A DNA stretch of 51,310 nucleotides from an uncultured Pseudomonadota bacterium (GTDB taxonomy: Bacteria; Pseudomonadota; Alphaproteobacteria; RF32; CAG-239). Made by a program: the position numbers and the translations under genes. This document shows positions 16,447-26,864 of the stretch, piece by piece. The stretch is from the NCBI GenBank assembly GCA_949289935.1, contig CASEQD010000017.1, positions 1 to 51,310 on the forward strand, read 5' to 3'. Under the pieces are notes generated by a model. The model made no database searches and was not told the DNA's origin. It was given only the letters and a program-made list of their open reading frames with translations. The first letter of the stretch is position 1. Every line of letters begins with the position of its first letter.

Positions 16447-16947
16447 CTAAAAATCTTCCCTGACTTCCTGCGACTTGGCAATTTTATCCAAAAGCGCATT
16501 AACCATTTTGGGTTCTTTCTTCGAAAAGAAGGCATATGCCAAATCAACATATTCCTTAATAATGATTTTCATATCAATATCGTGCGTATTAAAAATTTCA
16601 TAAACGGCACACAACAGCAAAGCCTGTAAAGTTCCGTTCATCCGCTCAAAAGAATACCCTTCGGCCAGATAAAGGGAAAGACTTTTTTCCAACGCCTCCT
16701 TGTTTTTTTGCACACCGCGGACAATTTCCGTAAAATACGCCTTGTCCATCTCAGATACTTCAACCAGTTCTTCAGTCGAAGTCTGCGGATTTTCATCAAT
16801 CACAAAACGTCCGACTTTTCCATCCGTAAAATCCTTAACAACTTCGTCAACCGGCAGCTGCCCGTAAGCAATCATATAAGTTGCCTGCACGGCGGCCAAC
16901 CGGGATTCCGTTTTCATTCTGATTTTTTCCGAAACAAATTTTGCCAT
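16447..16947 (-). CDS. nusB: Transcription antitermination protein NusB
   Basis: 166 residues. It joins NusE on boxA RNA during rRNA antitermination. The helical NusB fold is recognisable from RLAAVQATYMIAYG near the start and the C-terminal IIKEYVDLAYAFFSKKEPKMVNALLDKIA segment. It lies between nrdR (9-nt gap) and def. The nrdR-nusB order is common; ribH is not between them here. Confidence 0.92.
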   Translation of the reverse strand: MAKFVSEKIRMKTESRLAAVQATYMIAYGQLPVDEVVKDFTDGKVGRFVIDENPQTSTEELVEVSEMDKAYFTEIVRGVQKNKEALEKSLSLYLAEGYSFERMNGTLQALLLCAVYEIFNTHDIDMKIIIKEYVDLAYAFFSKKEPKMVNALLDKIAKSQEVREDF

Positions 16948-16956
16948 AATTTTCCC

Positions 16957-17451
16957 TCAGTTTTTTTCGTTCAAAGCGCTGTCAAACACCTCCGGCTTGG
17001 CCAGATGGTCGATTGTTTCCACAAAATCCTCAAAATCCTTCACCTCGCGAAAATCCTTATAAACCGAAGCAAAGCGGATATATGCAATATGGTCGAGATG
17101 AGCCAGCGTCTCCATCACATACTCGCCGATAGCCCGGGATTGTATTTCGCCTTCACCCGAAAGCTCCAGCCGGCGCTGAATGGAATTGACAATTTTTTCC
17201 ACCCTTTCTTCATCGACCGGACGTTTTCTGAGTGCCAGCGAAATGGATCTGGCCAGTTTATCTCTGTCAAACGGCACTTTTTCGCCGTTTTTCTTAACCA
17301 CCGTCAAATCCCGGAGCTGAACCCGTTCATAAGTCGTAAAACGCGACCCGCATTCCGGACACTCGCGTCGGCGGCGGATTGACGTATTATCGTCGGCATT
17401 GCGCGAATCCTTAACCTGCGTATCGTCGCAACCGCAAAACGGACACTTCAT
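16957..17451 (-). CDS. nrdR: Transcriptional repressor NrdR
   Basis: 164 residues. It is an ATP/dATP-sensing repressor of ribonucleotide reductase genes. The N-terminal zinc ribbon uses C3, C6, C31 and C34 ([19 protein letters not shown]), and an ATP-cone follows ([16 protein letters not shown] onward). The start overlaps the murF stop by four bases. No ribonucleotide reductase gene is in the window. Confidence 0.96.
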   Translation of the reverse strand: MKCPFCGCDDTQVKDSRNADDNTSIRRRRECPECGSRFTTYERVQLRDLTVVKKNGEKVPFDRDKLARSISLALRKRPVDEERVEKIVNSIQRRLELSGEGEIQSRAIGEYVMETLAHLDHIAYIRFASVYKDFREVKDFEDFVETIDHLAKPEVFDSALNEKN

Positions 17452-18842
17452 TTTTCACATTTCCCTTTTTGAATAAGTTCTTCAGCCACCTGATACAGTT
17501 TTGAAGAATATCTTGCTCCTTTTATAAGGACAATATCATTATTTTGCAACAGGTTATTTAACAAAAATTCATCCAAACCGTCCTTATTTTCAAAAAAATA
17601 GCTTTTCTGAGAAGGTGAAAGCTGCGCCAGCATGTCTTTTGTTTCCGGACAAACACCAATTACAATGTCTACATCTGCCTCTCGAAGCGCTTCTCCGATT
17701 TCGGCATGTCTGTCCCGGGACGCATGACCAAGTTCCGCCATTTTTCCCAAAACGGCAATTTTGCGCCCGCCGTTCATTTTTTTCATCCGGCTCAAATTCT
17801 GAATAGCAAATTTCACGGCTTCCGGCTGCCCGGAATAACTGTCGTCAATCAGAACATATTCCCCGCCGCCGGGCAAAGCAAGCCTCAACTTTTGCCCCCG
17901 GCCTGGAAGAGAACCGAACGCCGCCAGACAACCGGCTGCATCCTGTACGTCAAGCCCGAGACAATCCGCAACGCTCAAAGCACACAACGCGTTATACACA
18001 TGATGTTCTCCGCTTTCCTTCAACTTAAAATCGAGTTTTTTTCCGCCGATAACGGCTCTGACCCGGCATCCTTCCGCTTCCCCGCATACCTCGGGTTCAT
18101 TCACGCTGCCGAACAGCACAACCTTTGCTTTTCGTTCATCAGCCCGGGCGACCAGCAAATCGGCATAATTTGTATCTCCGTTGATAATTGCCGTTCCGCC
18201 CTCCGCCAGCCCCTCAAAAATTTCGGCTTTAGCTTCGGCTATGCCTTTAAAATTTTCAAAAAATTCAATATGCATCGGATAAACATTTGTAACCACGGCA
18301 ATATCCGGCCGCACATACGACGTCAGCCGTGAAATTTCGCCTCTGGCGCTCATCCCCATTTCCACAACGGCATAATCAGCGCTGGCGTTAATATTGCACA
18401 AAGTCTCGGGCACACCGACAAAATTATTATGATTTCCATCTGTAGCATAAACATCGGCAAATTTTTCAAGCAAAAACTTAATTTCTTCCTTGGTTGTGGT
18501 TTTTCCGGCGCTTCCGGTCAGGCCGATAACTTTTCCCTTAAATCTGGAACGGTTATAAGCGCCGATTCGCCCGTATGCTTCCAGCGTATCCGGCACCACA
18601 ATCTGCCGCACGGCCGGCACTTCCGGATTCAAACGGCTGACCAAAACCAGCGGGCAGCTTTTTTTTTCAATCACTTCTTTAACAAAATCATGCCCGTCGA
18701 AATGCGCCCCTTTCAAAGCGACGAACAAACTTTCCCGCCCGGCTTTCCGGCTGTCGGTTACAACATCCTTTATATCGGCGTCAAGCACATTCGACGGCGA
18801 ATAGACAATTTCCGCAATCTTTTTAGAACTGATGCTTTCCAT
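17448..18842 (-). CDS. murF: UDP-N-acetylmuramoyl-tripeptide--D-Ala-D-Ala ligase
   Basis: 464 residues from ATG 18842. It adds D-Ala-D-Ala to UDP-MurNAc-tripeptide in the cytoplasmic part of peptidoglycan synthesis. The ATP loop is [41 protein letters not shown] and [18 protein letters not shown] are family motifs. The frame is open for 41 more codons upstream, but AGAGGAGA right before 18842 and family alignment fix the start. It stands apart from other mur genes and heads the operon with nrdR, nusB, def and fmt. Confidence 0.94.
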   Translation of the reverse strand: MESISSKKIAEIVYSPSNVLDADIKDVVTDSRKAGRESLFVALKGAHFDGHDFVKEVIEKKSCPLVLVSRLNPEVPAVRQIVVPDTLEAYGRIGAYNRSRFKGKVIGLTGSAGKTTTKEEIKFLLEKFADVYATDGNHNNFVGVPETLCNINASADYAVVEMGMSARGEISRLTSYVRPDIAVVTNVYPMHIEFFENFKGIAEAKAEIFEGLAEGGTAIINGDTNYADLLVARADERKAKVVLFGSVNEPEVCGEAEGCRVRAVIGGKKLDFKLKESGEHHVYNALCALSVADCLGLDVQDAAGCLAAFGSLPGRGQKLRLALPGGGEYVLIDDSYSGQPEAVKFAIQNLSRMKKMNGGRKIAVLGKMAELGHASRDRHAEIGEALREADVDIVIGVCPETKDMLAQLSPSQKSYFFENKDGLDEFLLNNLLQNNDIVLIKGARYSSKLYQVAEELIQKGKCEK

Positions 18843-18994
18843 TTTTTCTCCTCTGACAACAACAAACCATTTACATATCAAAAAAAAATAAATTTTGTGT
18901 TTAAATTCTGTTGCAAAATAAAAATTAAATGATATATTTTGTCTAATCTTTATATTATTTATCAATTTTTATGTTAAATTTAAATTTTTGTATT

Positions 18995-20110
18995 ATGAAA
19001 AAGTTATTATTATTCAACAACGCCTTTATGGCTGCCCTTGTGGCAGTAGTGAGTGTTCTCTTGTTTTCCTGCGGCGGAAAAAGCAATGGAAATGTTAATG
19101 AAAATGTTTCAGAAGCCATTGAAATATCGGAAAACAAAGTCTTGGTTATTCCCACGGACGATTTGTCCTCTGCAACTTTCAGCAGCGGTCTGTTCGGCGG
19201 AAGTGAATTCAGCTGCATGGCTTTCGGACAAAGGAAGGTCATCCGGCTGAAAGAATCATACGATTTGGGACAATTCGACGATTGCACCGTCTCTTTAACT
19301 GACGAAAACGGCCAAAAGAAAATCAAACCGCTTGATGTCTACGAGGTTGATGCTTTTACGCAGGGAGTTGTCCTGGCAAAAGACATAAAAGGAATTACGC
19401 TGAAAAAACGGAACGGTAAAGACTTAACCATTCTGCTCTGGAAGCGAGACTCATTTTGGGCGAACCGCACCAAATTCGACTGCGGCCGGCACAACACATT
19501 GGCTCGTTTCATCAGCGGCAAAAAATTTGTTTCCAGTGAACTGGTTGTCAGCACCGATGAAGTAAGAGGAGTCTATCGCGGTTTTCTGCTGCCGGTTTTC
19601 CTGCCTGATAAAGATGCGGATAATTCGCTTGTTGTGGAAGACAACTTTGAAAAATTTAAAAATTTCAAAGGCCTCCAGCCTCAAAACGACACAACCATCG
19701 TTTTCTGCAGCCAGGGTTATATTCCGCAAATTGAATGCGTTCCGGACGGTAACGGCGGAAGCTATATTACCATCTATAATGCTCGAAAAATCGGCGAAAG
19801 CCTCAATATAAACGTCGGTGCCGAATACGACTATACGCCAAAAGAGGTTTTTAATGATGTAAACGAATTATGGTACAAAAAAGAACTCGTTGCCGGAGCC
19901 GCCTTTTGTCTCCCCAACGGAAAGGTTTTAACCATCATCCAGTCCAGCGGACAAATATTCAATTTTGCGCCTGATAGATGGGATGAAACTTTAATACAAG
20001 CCAGTTCTCCCAAATTTAATCCTTTTAACTTAAATTTCCGGGTTATAGTTTTTTTCAAAAAAGACTATAAAAACAGATTGATAATACCTGCTTATCTCCC
20101 GAAAAATTAA
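18995..20110 (+). CDS. Putative lipoprotein, function unknown
   Basis: 371 residues from ATG 18995 (an upstream in-frame ATG at 18971 would add eight residues and spoil the signal peptide). The lipobox is LFSC with the cysteine at residue 26, followed by GGKSNGN, so it should be an outer- or inner-membrane lipoprotein. The mature part is beta-rich with no domain I recognise. It has an AT-rich leader without a Shine-Dalgarno sequence, like the lipoprotein at 2950. It is divergent from murF and ends at its own terminator. Confidence 0.7.
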   Translation: MKKLLLFNNAFMAALVAVVSVLLFSCGGKSNGNVNENVSEAIEISENKVLVIPTDDLSSATFSSGLFGGSEFSCMAFGQRKVIRLKESYDLGQFDDCTVSLTDENGQKKIKPLDVYEVDAFTQGVVLAKDIKGITLKKRNGKDLTILLWKRDSFWANRTKFDCGRHNTLARFISGKKFVSSELVVSTDEVRGVYRGFLLPVFLPDKDADNSLVVEDNFEKFKNFKGLQPQNDTTIVFCSQGYIPQIECVPDGNGGSYITIYNARKIGESLNINVGAEYDYTPKEVFNDVNELWYKKELVAGAAFCLPNGKVLTIIQSSGQIFNFAPDRWDETLIQASSPKFNPFNLNFRVIVFFKKDYKNRLIIPAYLPKN

Positions 20111-20120
20111 AACACTCTGA

Positions 20121-20150
20121 AAAAACCGCAGATATGCCTGCGGTTTTTTT
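20121..20150 (+). terminator. Terminator after lipoprotein gene
   Basis: AAAAACCGCAG-ATATGC-CTGCGGTTTTTTT, with a perfect stem and T7. The A-run on the left could also serve the convergent GT8 gene. Confidence 0.9.
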
Positions 20151-20172
20151 ACGCTCCTCCAATATCCCGACT

Positions 20173-21285
20173 CTACGGCTTACCTTTCAAAAAACGCCTT
20201 GCCTCTTTTATTTTGGCTTTCAGCATTTTCTTTTTGGCGGCATAATGCTTTCTCATCCTGCCAAACGTCAAATTCGCCAGCAACCGGCAGCGAAAATAAT
20301 TAAATCTGTTTTTCGAATAATTAGCAACATTCCGCACCACCGCCGCACAAACATCCGCCTGCTGCACAACATTTTGCGTAAGCCTGAGATTTTTATATAA
20401 AATCTCCTCATAAAAAGGCGTTTGCCGCGCATACTTCCACCAACATTCCGCCTTGTCAAGCGCCGGATTCAACCAGGGCTTGAAATTTCTCCCGGTAAAA
20501 TGCATAATATACGGATCGCGCAATGCTTTTTCATAATCTTTGTTATAAGGCTCTCCGATAGAAACCATATAACCCGGATCCGCCGACATGGCGCCCAGCG
20601 TAAAATTCCAGTTCTGCGGCAAAAAACCGACATGTCCCTCACAAACAACATTAAGAATGCACTGATCGACATACCACGGATTTTTTATCTCGGCCAGCTT
20701 ATCCAAAAGCTTCCGCGTAATATTGTCCTGCCTCATTTTTTTCAAATTCAGCAGCATCAAACCGGCGTTAAAATAATTCTCATGTTTCTTTAATTTCAAC
20801 ACATTATAAAGATAAGCCGAAATTTTTGCCGGATTTTTATTAAACATCCGCAGCAAATCCAGGTCTCTGACGGCCAGCAGATAATCATCCCGCACTTTCC
20901 GGTCATACAATTCGGCCGCATCTTTCAAAACCACCGTATCACAATCCACATAAACCAGCTTGTCCGCATCCGGAAAAATCTCCGGCAGAAAAAAGCGATA
21001 ATAGGTTGAAATCGTAAAATGCCCCCTGAGGGTAAAGACATCCAAAGATATTCCTTCCAAAAACCGGCTCATGTCAACAAAACTGATTTCAAAATTCCGA
21101 AACTCGTTTTTCATCTGCAAAATCTTGTTTTTATGCACAGCGGATATCCCGCCGTCCAACACCGAAACGCAATATTTTCTGTCCTCGTTTGCGTTTTTCA
21201 TCAAAGAATAGAGGCAAACGCCCAGACATCCGGCATAATTATCGTCTGCCGACATCACGACGGAAACACAATTTTCATCAGCCAT
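20173..21285 (-). CDS. Glycosyltransferase family 8 (LgtC-like)
   Basis: 370 residues, cytoplasmic. GT8 enzymes transfer galactose or glucose from a UDP-sugar with retention. The metal-binding DxD is in KLVYVDCDTVVLKD, the acceptor-side motif is FNAGLMLLNL, and the HFTGRNFKPW motif (HxxGxxKPW) is typical. A basic C-terminal tail (about 330-370) may associate with the membrane. It is the last gene of the leftward phosphonate/sulfo-glycan operon, 16 nt after the GT2-sulfotransferase gene. Confidence 0.85.
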   Translation of the reverse strand: MADENCVSVVMSADDNYAGCLGVCLYSLMKNANEDRKYCVSVLDGGISAVHKNKILQMKNEFRNFEISFVDMSRFLEGISLDVFTLRGHFTISTYYRFFLPEIFPDADKLVYVDCDTVVLKDAAELYDRKVRDDYLLAVRDLDLLRMFNKNPAKISAYLYNVLKLKKHENYFNAGLMLLNLKKMRQDNITRKLLDKLAEIKNPWYVDQCILNVVCEGHVGFLPQNWNFTLGAMSADPGYMVSIGEPYNKDYEKALRDPYIMHFTGRNFKPWLNPALDKAECWWKYARQTPFYEEILYKNLRLTQNVVQQADVCAAVVRNVANYSKNRFNYFRCRLLANLTFGRMRKHYAAKKKMLKAKIKEARRFLKGKP

Positions 21286-21301
21286 AGTTCATTTCTCCCG
21301 A

Positions 21302-23428
21302 CTATTTGTAATAGCAATATTTTCTCAATTCTTTTTCAATAAACGAAATTTCATCCTGCTTGGGATAAGACCGATAAAGCCCGACATTCTGCTTTGAAAC
21401 TTCCGGATTAAAATATTCCCGCCGGTGGATGTGGTTGACTTCTTTTATCCCGGTAAAATCATTAATAACGGCTGAAACCTCGTCATAATTCAAAACAAAA
21501 TCCTCAAAACGAACCAGCAGCCGGTTCGGATGCGGCGCAGCTTCCACATATGCCGGCGTTCCCCGGTGATAATACCATTTGACAAAGTCCGCCGGATTTT
21601 TCGGCATCCACGGCTCATTCCGGGCAATTCCCGTAACATAAACATCCCGCGGATCGCGATAAACGCATATCTGCCTGAAATCCCTGAAATATTGCAGTTT
21701 CTTTTCCGTCTCAGGCTTGCTGTTGGTCAAAATCTGATCGCAAACCAAAAAATCTTTTGACTCTATCGAACGCAGAAACTTGGTAATATACTCTCTGGCA
21801 ATCGCCCGATATTCCTCAACGGACAAATCTTTCAGATAATAAATATAAGGAGCGGACGGACTTCCCTGCACCAAAGGGCTCGCCAAATTGGCATATGCTT
21901 TTCTCGTGGTTGAAAAATTCAAATAATACATGCCTTCAAAACCGCTCCTGGCCCTGATTTTCAAATCCACGATTTTATCAACGAATTCCCGGGTTATTTC
22001 CCAAAAATAATCTGTATAAATAATGCCTTTGCGATACCAATATTCCACAACATGCAAAAACATCTTAACCGCAAAATTATCATGAAAATATTGAGCGGAA
22101 CCAAAATATTTTTCCAAATCAAAAACGCCGCCCACACAACGGATAAAATCGATTTCACTTATTGATGTGTCAAATTTTTTAACCAAACCGGAATAATCCG
22201 GATCATAAAAACCCAGACAGGTGGAATTGTCAAATTCCGAAAAATAATCCAGCAGCGTCCCGCTTCCGCTGTGCCCGAAACCGGTCGGACAAACCAAAAC
22301 CTTATAAGTTGACTTCGGCGGATTAAACGGCACATGATACGGCTGCAGCACAGGCGCCGGCGCTTTAACTGCCGCTGCCGGCACAATCATCCGAACCTCA
22401 GGCTTTTTCCGCCGTCTTTTTATTTTAACTTTCAGCCCCAAAAAGTTTATAATTTTATGCCTCTTATCCGGTGAATTTTTAACCGAAAATATCCTCTCGC
22501 AAAAATTCAACCGATGTTCTCTGCCTGACAACATTCCTGTTGCAAAAACATTATACAAACATGTATTTCTATACCGTTTGATTAATTTTTTTAACAACTG
22601 GGATTTTTCGGCATCAGCCTTGCTTTTATACAAATCGGAAAAACTGGCGCACCATCCGTTCAACCATCTCAGATTACTTGCAACAAAAGAACAAACAACT
22701 CTTTCCGGTAAACCGGATTTATATAAAATATCCGCTGCTTCTTCAAAAAGAACAAATATATCATTATAATATTTGCTCCAAATCTTTGAACTTGAATTAG
22801 GAATATCAACATAATTGTACAAATATTCTTTTAAAATATATAAAGATGGATTTGCAGCAATTAACTTGCTCCTGAATAAAAAATCTTCAAATGCTTTTCT
22901 TTCTCCGAACTTTATCTCATTTTTTTTAAGAAACTCGGTATTATACATCATATACCAAGCTTCTCTTCCAAAATTACAAACAATACTATAACAATCGCTT
23001 ACCAATGTTTTTTTAGAAGTAGCAAAACCTTTCAAAATATTTTTTGGCGTAACGACACCATCCCTGACCAGATTATAATCAAAAATCACACAATCTGCTT
23101 TTTCACTTTTCGCTGTTTCAAACAACTTTTCACAAGCATCCAAACACAAATAATCATCAGCATCAACAAACATTATATATTCACCGGAAACAACTTCCAT
23201 CCCCTTGTTTCTGGCTTTACCCTGCCCTGAATTATTTTGTGTTTTGACAATAATCCGGGAATCTTTTTCGGCATACGATTTGAGAATATCCGGGCTGCTG
23301 TCCGTAGAACCGTCGTCAACACAAATAATTTCTATATTTTTCAAAGTCTGGTTAACCACACTGTCCAGACATTGTTTCAAATATTTTTCAACATTATAAA
23401 CGGGAATAATAACAGATACGTCAACCAT
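21302..23428 (-). CDS. GT2 glycosyltransferase fused to a sulfotransferase-like domain
   Basis: 708 residues. Residues 1-230 are a GT2 inverting glycosyltransferase (DVSVIIPVYNVEKYLKQCL, IICVDDGSTDSS, FVDADDYL at 87-94). A linker with HKIINFLGLKVKIKRR follows, a short motif seen in glycan-locus proteins. Residues about 378-705 look like a PAPS-dependent sulfotransferase: P-loop-type VCPTGFGHSGSGTLLDYF and the 3'-phosphate motif VYRDPRDVYVTGIARN. One polypeptide could thus add a sugar and sulfate the glycan. It sits between the alcohol dehydrogenase and GT8 genes. The sulfotransferase call is by motif; the acceptor is unknown. Confidence 0.78.
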   Translation of the reverse strand: MVDVSVIIPVYNVEKYLKQCLDSVVNQTLKNIEIICVDDGSTDSSPDILKSYAEKDSRIIVKTQNNSGQGKARNKGMEVVSGEYIMFVDADDYLCLDACEKLFETAKSEKADCVIFDYNLVRDGVVTPKNILKGFATSKKTLVSDCYSIVCNFGREAWYMMYNTEFLKKNEIKFGERKAFEDFLFRSKLIAANPSLYILKEYLYNYVDIPNSSSKIWSKYYNDIFVLFEEAADILYKSGLPERVVCSFVASNLRWLNGWCASFSDLYKSKADAEKSQLLKKLIKRYRNTCLYNVFATGMLSGREHRLNFCERIFSVKNSPDKRHKIINFLGLKVKIKRRRKKPEVRMIVPAAAVKAPAPVLQPYHVPFNPPKSTYKVLVCPTGFGHSGSGTLLDYFSEFDNSTCLGFYDPDYSGLVKKFDTSISEIDFIRCVGGVFDLEKYFGSAQYFHDNFAVKMFLHVVEYWYRKGIIYTDYFWEITREFVDKIVDLKIRARSGFEGMYYLNFSTTRKAYANLASPLVQGSPSAPYIYYLKDLSVEEYRAIAREYITKFLRSIESKDFLVCDQILTNSKPETEKKLQYFRDFRQICVYRDPRDVYVTGIARNEPWMPKNPADFVKWYYHRGTPAYVEAAPHPNRLLVRFEDFVLNYDEVSAVINDFTGIKEVNHIHRREYFNPEVSKQNVGLYRSYPKQDEISFIEKELRKYCYYK

Positions 23429-23441
23429 TTTTCTCTCCTTG

Positions 23442-24446
23442 TCAAACGCTCAAAATTTTGATTAAGTCTTCCCTGCTCAGTTTTTTCGGATTGTTTTCCA
23501 GCCTTTCCGGATTGACGTTTTCAACCAGTTCGTCAAGATTGCCGACATTCAGTTTTTTCAAGTCGGTCTCCAAACCGGTCTTTTCCATCAGGTTATGAAA
23601 ATATGACGAAACTTCTTCCCGGCTGATTCTCATTGCCTCAAGCACCGGGCGAACATCAACGGCTTCCATGTTGCACAAAAAAAGCCCGCTGATGGACAAA
23701 GCCACCGCATGCCCGTGGGGAATACCGTATTTTGATGTCAAAACATAAGACAACGCATGAGCGGCCGTCGTTCGGCTGATATTTATGGCTTTCCCGGACA
23801 AATGCGCGGCCAAAGCCATTTTCTCATTGGCTTTTTGCTCATCCGACAAAACCGCTTCAAGCAAAAATTCCCGGCATAGAGCTACCGCCTCAAGCGCATA
23901 TTTCCGGCTCTCCTGCGTTGCCCTTTTCGCCCAGAAAGACTCTATTGCCTGACAATAAGCGTCCATGGCGCAGGAAGCCTTCAGATAAACCGGCGCATCT
24001 TCCGAAAACCGGGAATCAACCAAAGCAAAATCAGGCAAAAGACTTTGGTCATCAAGCGATGTCTTCTGCCCTTTGACATAAACAACGGCAAACTGCGTCG
24101 CCTCGCTGCCCGTCCCCGCCGTCGTCGGAACCGCCATCAGGGAAATACGTTCGCCCCTGAAAAAGCGGAACGCCTTCGCAAAATCAATCACGCTGCCGCC
24201 GCCGACGGCAATTATGGCGTCAAAATGCGCCCGGCATTTTTCCAACGCACGCTCAATCTCCTCTTTTTTGGGATTCGGCGAAAAATCATTATACAGGCAA
24301 CAATCTTTTTCCGCCAAAAAAGGAACAATTTTTGAAGACAGCTTCCGCCACGAAGCTTTTCCGCAAAACAACAAAAGCTTCTTTTTCCCTTCCAAACACA
24401 ACGGTAGCTTCTCTATGGCACCCCGGTAAACAAAACTCTGCTGCAT
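23442..24446 (-). CDS. Iron-containing alcohol dehydrogenase, probable phosphonoacetaldehyde reductase
   Basis: 334 residues of the group III Fe-ADH family. The NAD(P) motif AIIAVGGGSVIDFAKAFRFF and VPTTAGTGSEATQFAVV are present, and the metal-site region AHALSYVLTSKYGIPHGHAVAL includes the conserved histidines. Its start overlaps the stop of the phosphonopyruvate decarboxylase gene by one base. In this context it should reduce phosphonoacetaldehyde to 2-hydroxyethylphosphonate. No transaminase gene is present, which argues against aminoethylphosphonate as the product. Confidence 0.82.
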   Translation of the reverse strand: MQQSFVYRGAIEKLPLCLEGKKKLLLFCGKASWRKLSSKIVPFLAEKDCCLYNDFSPNPKKEEIERALEKCRAHFDAIIAVGGGSVIDFAKAFRFFRGERISLMAVPTTAGTGSEATQFAVVYVKGQKTSLDDQSLLPDFALVDSRFSEDAPVYLKASCAMDAYCQAIESFWAKRATQESRKYALEAVALCREFLLEAVLSDEQKANEKMALAAHLSGKAINISRTTAAHALSYVLTSKYGIPHGHAVALSISGLFLCNMEAVDVRPVLEAMRISREEVSSYFHNLMEKTGLETDLKKLNVGNLDELVENVNPERLENNPKKLSREDLIKILSV

Positions 24447-25558
24447 CAGCCTGCCTTTACCTCATTCATAAACAACGCTTTGTTTTCCTGCGGTTTTTCT
24501 TTCGGCCGCCCCAAATCCGGACGCGCACCTTTCTTTACCTTGATTTCCAGAAACGCCGGTCCTCCGGTGTTTGCAAATTCGTCAAAAACATCTCTCAATT
24601 CCTGTTCATTTCGAACCGTCCGCGCAAAACAATATCCCACGGAGCGCGCCCATGCCACAAAATCTATGCCGCCGCATACGGTCGGCTGCCCGCCGACGCT
24701 GTCATGCGCCGCGTTATTAAAAACAATATGCCTGAAATTCTCCGGCTTAAGAGAACAAACAACCGCCGCAGCGCCCATATGCATCAAAACCGCACCGTCG
24801 CCGTCAAAACAATAAACTTTTCTTTGCGGCTTTTGCAGGGCAATGCCCAAGGCAATGGAAGAACTGTGCCCCATTGAGCCGACTGTCAGAAAATCATTCT
24901 GATGCCCGCTTCCCGCTTTCTCACGGATTTCATAAAGTTCCCGCGAAATCATCCCCGTCGTCGATACAACCAGCGCCTCCCGCCCGATGAGCGAAACCAC
25001 GCCGGCAATAGCGTCTTCCCTGCTGAAATCCGAACAATCAGCATAAACTCTGTTTAATTTATATTTGTCAAAAGTCCCCTTGCGGACAATCAAAGTATAA
25101 GGCTTGTTTGTCTGCCTGATATACGAAACCGCTTTGTTCACATCGGCAACATCATTCAAAACGCGGTTTTCAATCCCCATCGCCTCCAGCAAGGGAACGG
25201 TAGCTTTTCCCTGCTTCACATGCTGCGGCTCGTCTTTAACGCCGGGCTCGCCGCGCCATCCGATAACCAAAAGCATCGGAATTTTATAAACTTCCTCATC
25301 CGCCAGCGAAAGGAGAGGATTAACGCAGTTTCCAAGACCTGAATTTTGCATATAAACGCAAGCCGGTTCACCTGTTGCCAGATAATAACCGCAGGCCAGA
25401 GCCGTTGCATTTCCTTCATTGGCGGTTATGATATTTTCCCCATCCGGCAAATTATCTGACAGATAAGCGCAAAAATCCTTCAACAAACTGTCCGGCACGC
25501 CGCAAAAAAAGCGAATTCCGTTCCGCGCCAGTTCTGCGCAAAAATCACTTGCGTTCAA
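24446..25558 (-). CDS. Phosphonopyruvate decarboxylase
   Basis: 370 residues, ThDP-dependent. It decarboxylates phosphonopyruvate to phosphonoacetaldehyde, the step that pulls the unfavourable PEP mutase reaction forward. The N-terminal half has the Glu-bearing [20 protein letters not shown]. The ThDP/Mg-binding motif [30 protein letters not shown] (GDG to NN) is in the C-terminal half. It overlaps pepM by 14 nt and the dehydrogenase gene by one base. Length and motifs match known enzymes of this step. Confidence 0.9.
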   Translation of the reverse strand: MNASDFCAELARNGIRFFCGVPDSLLKDFCAYLSDNLPDGENIITANEGNATALACGYYLATGEPACVYMQNSGLGNCVNPLLSLADEEVYKIPMLLVIGWRGEPGVKDEPQHVKQGKATVPLLEAMGIENRVLNDVADVNKAVSYIRQTNKPYTLIVRKGTFDKYKLNRVYADCSDFSREDAIAGVVSLIGREALVVSTTGMISRELYEIREKAGSGHQNDFLTVGSMGHSSSIALGIALQKPQRKVYCFDGDGAVLMHMGAAAVVCSLKPENFRHIVFNNAAHDSVGGQPTVCGGIDFVAWARSVGYCFARTVRNEQELRDVFDEFANTGGPAFLEIKVKKGARPDLGRPKEKPQENKALFMNEVKAG

Positions 25559-26864
25559 TGACTTTTCCTCCCGGAATAAGGTTGATGATTTCCCTGATGG
25601 ACATACAATATTCTTCAGACGCTTCCTTGGCCCGGTGATGTTCCAAAATGGAGCGTGCGGTTTTCACCATCGCCGGATAAGCCGCCCGCAACAGCTGATT
25701 GGCATAAATCACCATATTAATGTTGTTTTCGACCAGCTCTTCTTCCGTCACATATGCATAGGAAGACGGCACGACAACCAGCGGCTTACGGTCGGGAAGC
25801 TGATTATAAATCTTTGTAAATTCTTTGATTTCGTCAAACATTTTAGAACGCGAATGAATCATAATCCCGTCGGCGCCGGCTTTTAAATAAGCCTTGGCCC
25901 GGGCAACGGCATCATCCATCCCCTGCTCGAGAATCAGACTCTCGATTCGGGCAATAATCATAAAATTATCCGTAACCTGGCTGGCTTTTCCCGAAGCAAT
26001 CTTGTGGCAGAAATTCTCTATACTGTCCTGCTCCTGCTTAACTTCCGTACCAAACAGCGAATTTTTCTTCAAACCGACTTTATCCTCGATAATAATCGCC
26101 GAAACGCCGAGTCTTTCGAGTTCTCGAACCGTAAAAACAAAATGCTCGGCCGGACCGCCGCTGTCTCCGTCATAAATAATCGGCTTGGTCGTAACATCCA
26201 AAATTTCACTCAAGGCGGCAATCCGCGTCGACGCATCCAGAAAACCGTTGTCAGGCTTTGCTTTTGCCGTCGCCTGCGTCAACGAACTGATCCACAAAGC
26301 GTCAAATTCTTCCTGTCTGCCGTCACGGCTGACCTGGGTTTGCTCAACAATCAGAGCGCTCAAACCGTTGTGCGCCTCCATCACGCGGACAATATCTTTC
26401 GATTCCAGCAAACGCCGCAATCTTTTGGAACGGATTTCGGGAGTCACACCGATTTCCTTTAACACCTTGTTCAACTGCGTTGACGAAATTCCTTCCGTAT
26501 AAGGAACCTCAACCAATTGCCCGTTCCATTCTTTCAAAACCTCAATAATTTTCTGCCGCGTTTCTTTTTGAACGCCTGTTTTCCAGTCATCGCCATGCAC
26601 AACATAATCCGGCTTTATCCTCCTCAAATTCGGCACATAATCCAGCGTTTCCTGAGGAATAACCGAAGTAACGCCCTTAATATTTTCAACCACGGTTTTT
26701 CTTTGTTCCCAGCTCATGAACGGCAAACGTTTATAACTCGCAATCGCCTTGTCCGTCAGCAAACCGACAATAACTTCATCACCCAGCCGACGCGCATGTT
26801 CAATAATATTCAAATGTCCGGGATGAACCAAATCCGCGCTCATGCCCACATACACTTTTGTCAT
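25545..26864 (-). CDS. pepM: Phosphoenolpyruvate mutase with N-terminal nucleotidyltransferase domain
   Basis: 439 residues. Residues 1-135 are a cytidylyltransferase-like domain with HPGH at 14-17 and EGISSTQ at 124-130. Residues about 150-439 are PEP mutase, which makes the C-P bond of phosphonopyruvate. Metal- and substrate-binding YDGDSGG (231-237) and the mutase signature [10 protein letters not shown] (260-269) are intact. The start overlaps the preceding regulator gene by ATGA, so they are coupled. The fused domain may activate a phosphonate (for example as a CMP ester) for transfer to a glycan. The mutase call is firm; the substrate of the N-terminal domain is inferred. Confidence 0.9.
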   Translation of the reverse strand: MTKVYVGMSADLVHPGHLNIIEHARRLGDEVIVGLLTDKAIASYKRLPFMSWEQRKTVVENIKGVTSVIPQETLDYVPNLRRIKPDYVVHGDDWKTGVQKETRQKIIEVLKEWNGQLVEVPYTEGISSTQLNKVLKEIGVTPEIRSKRLRRLLESKDIVRVMEAHNGLSALIVEQTQVSRDGRQEEFDALWISSLTQATAKAKPDNGFLDASTRIAALSEILDVTTKPIIYDGDSGGPAEHFVFTVRELERLGVSAIIIEDKVGLKKNSLFGTEVKQEQDSIENFCHKIASGKASQVTDNFMIIARIESLILEQGMDDAVARAKAYLKAGADGIMIHSRSKMFDEIKEFTKIYNQLPDRKPLVVVPSSYAYVTEEELVENNINMVIYANQLLRAAYPAMVKTARSILEHHRAKEASEEYCMSIREIINLIPGGKVIERK

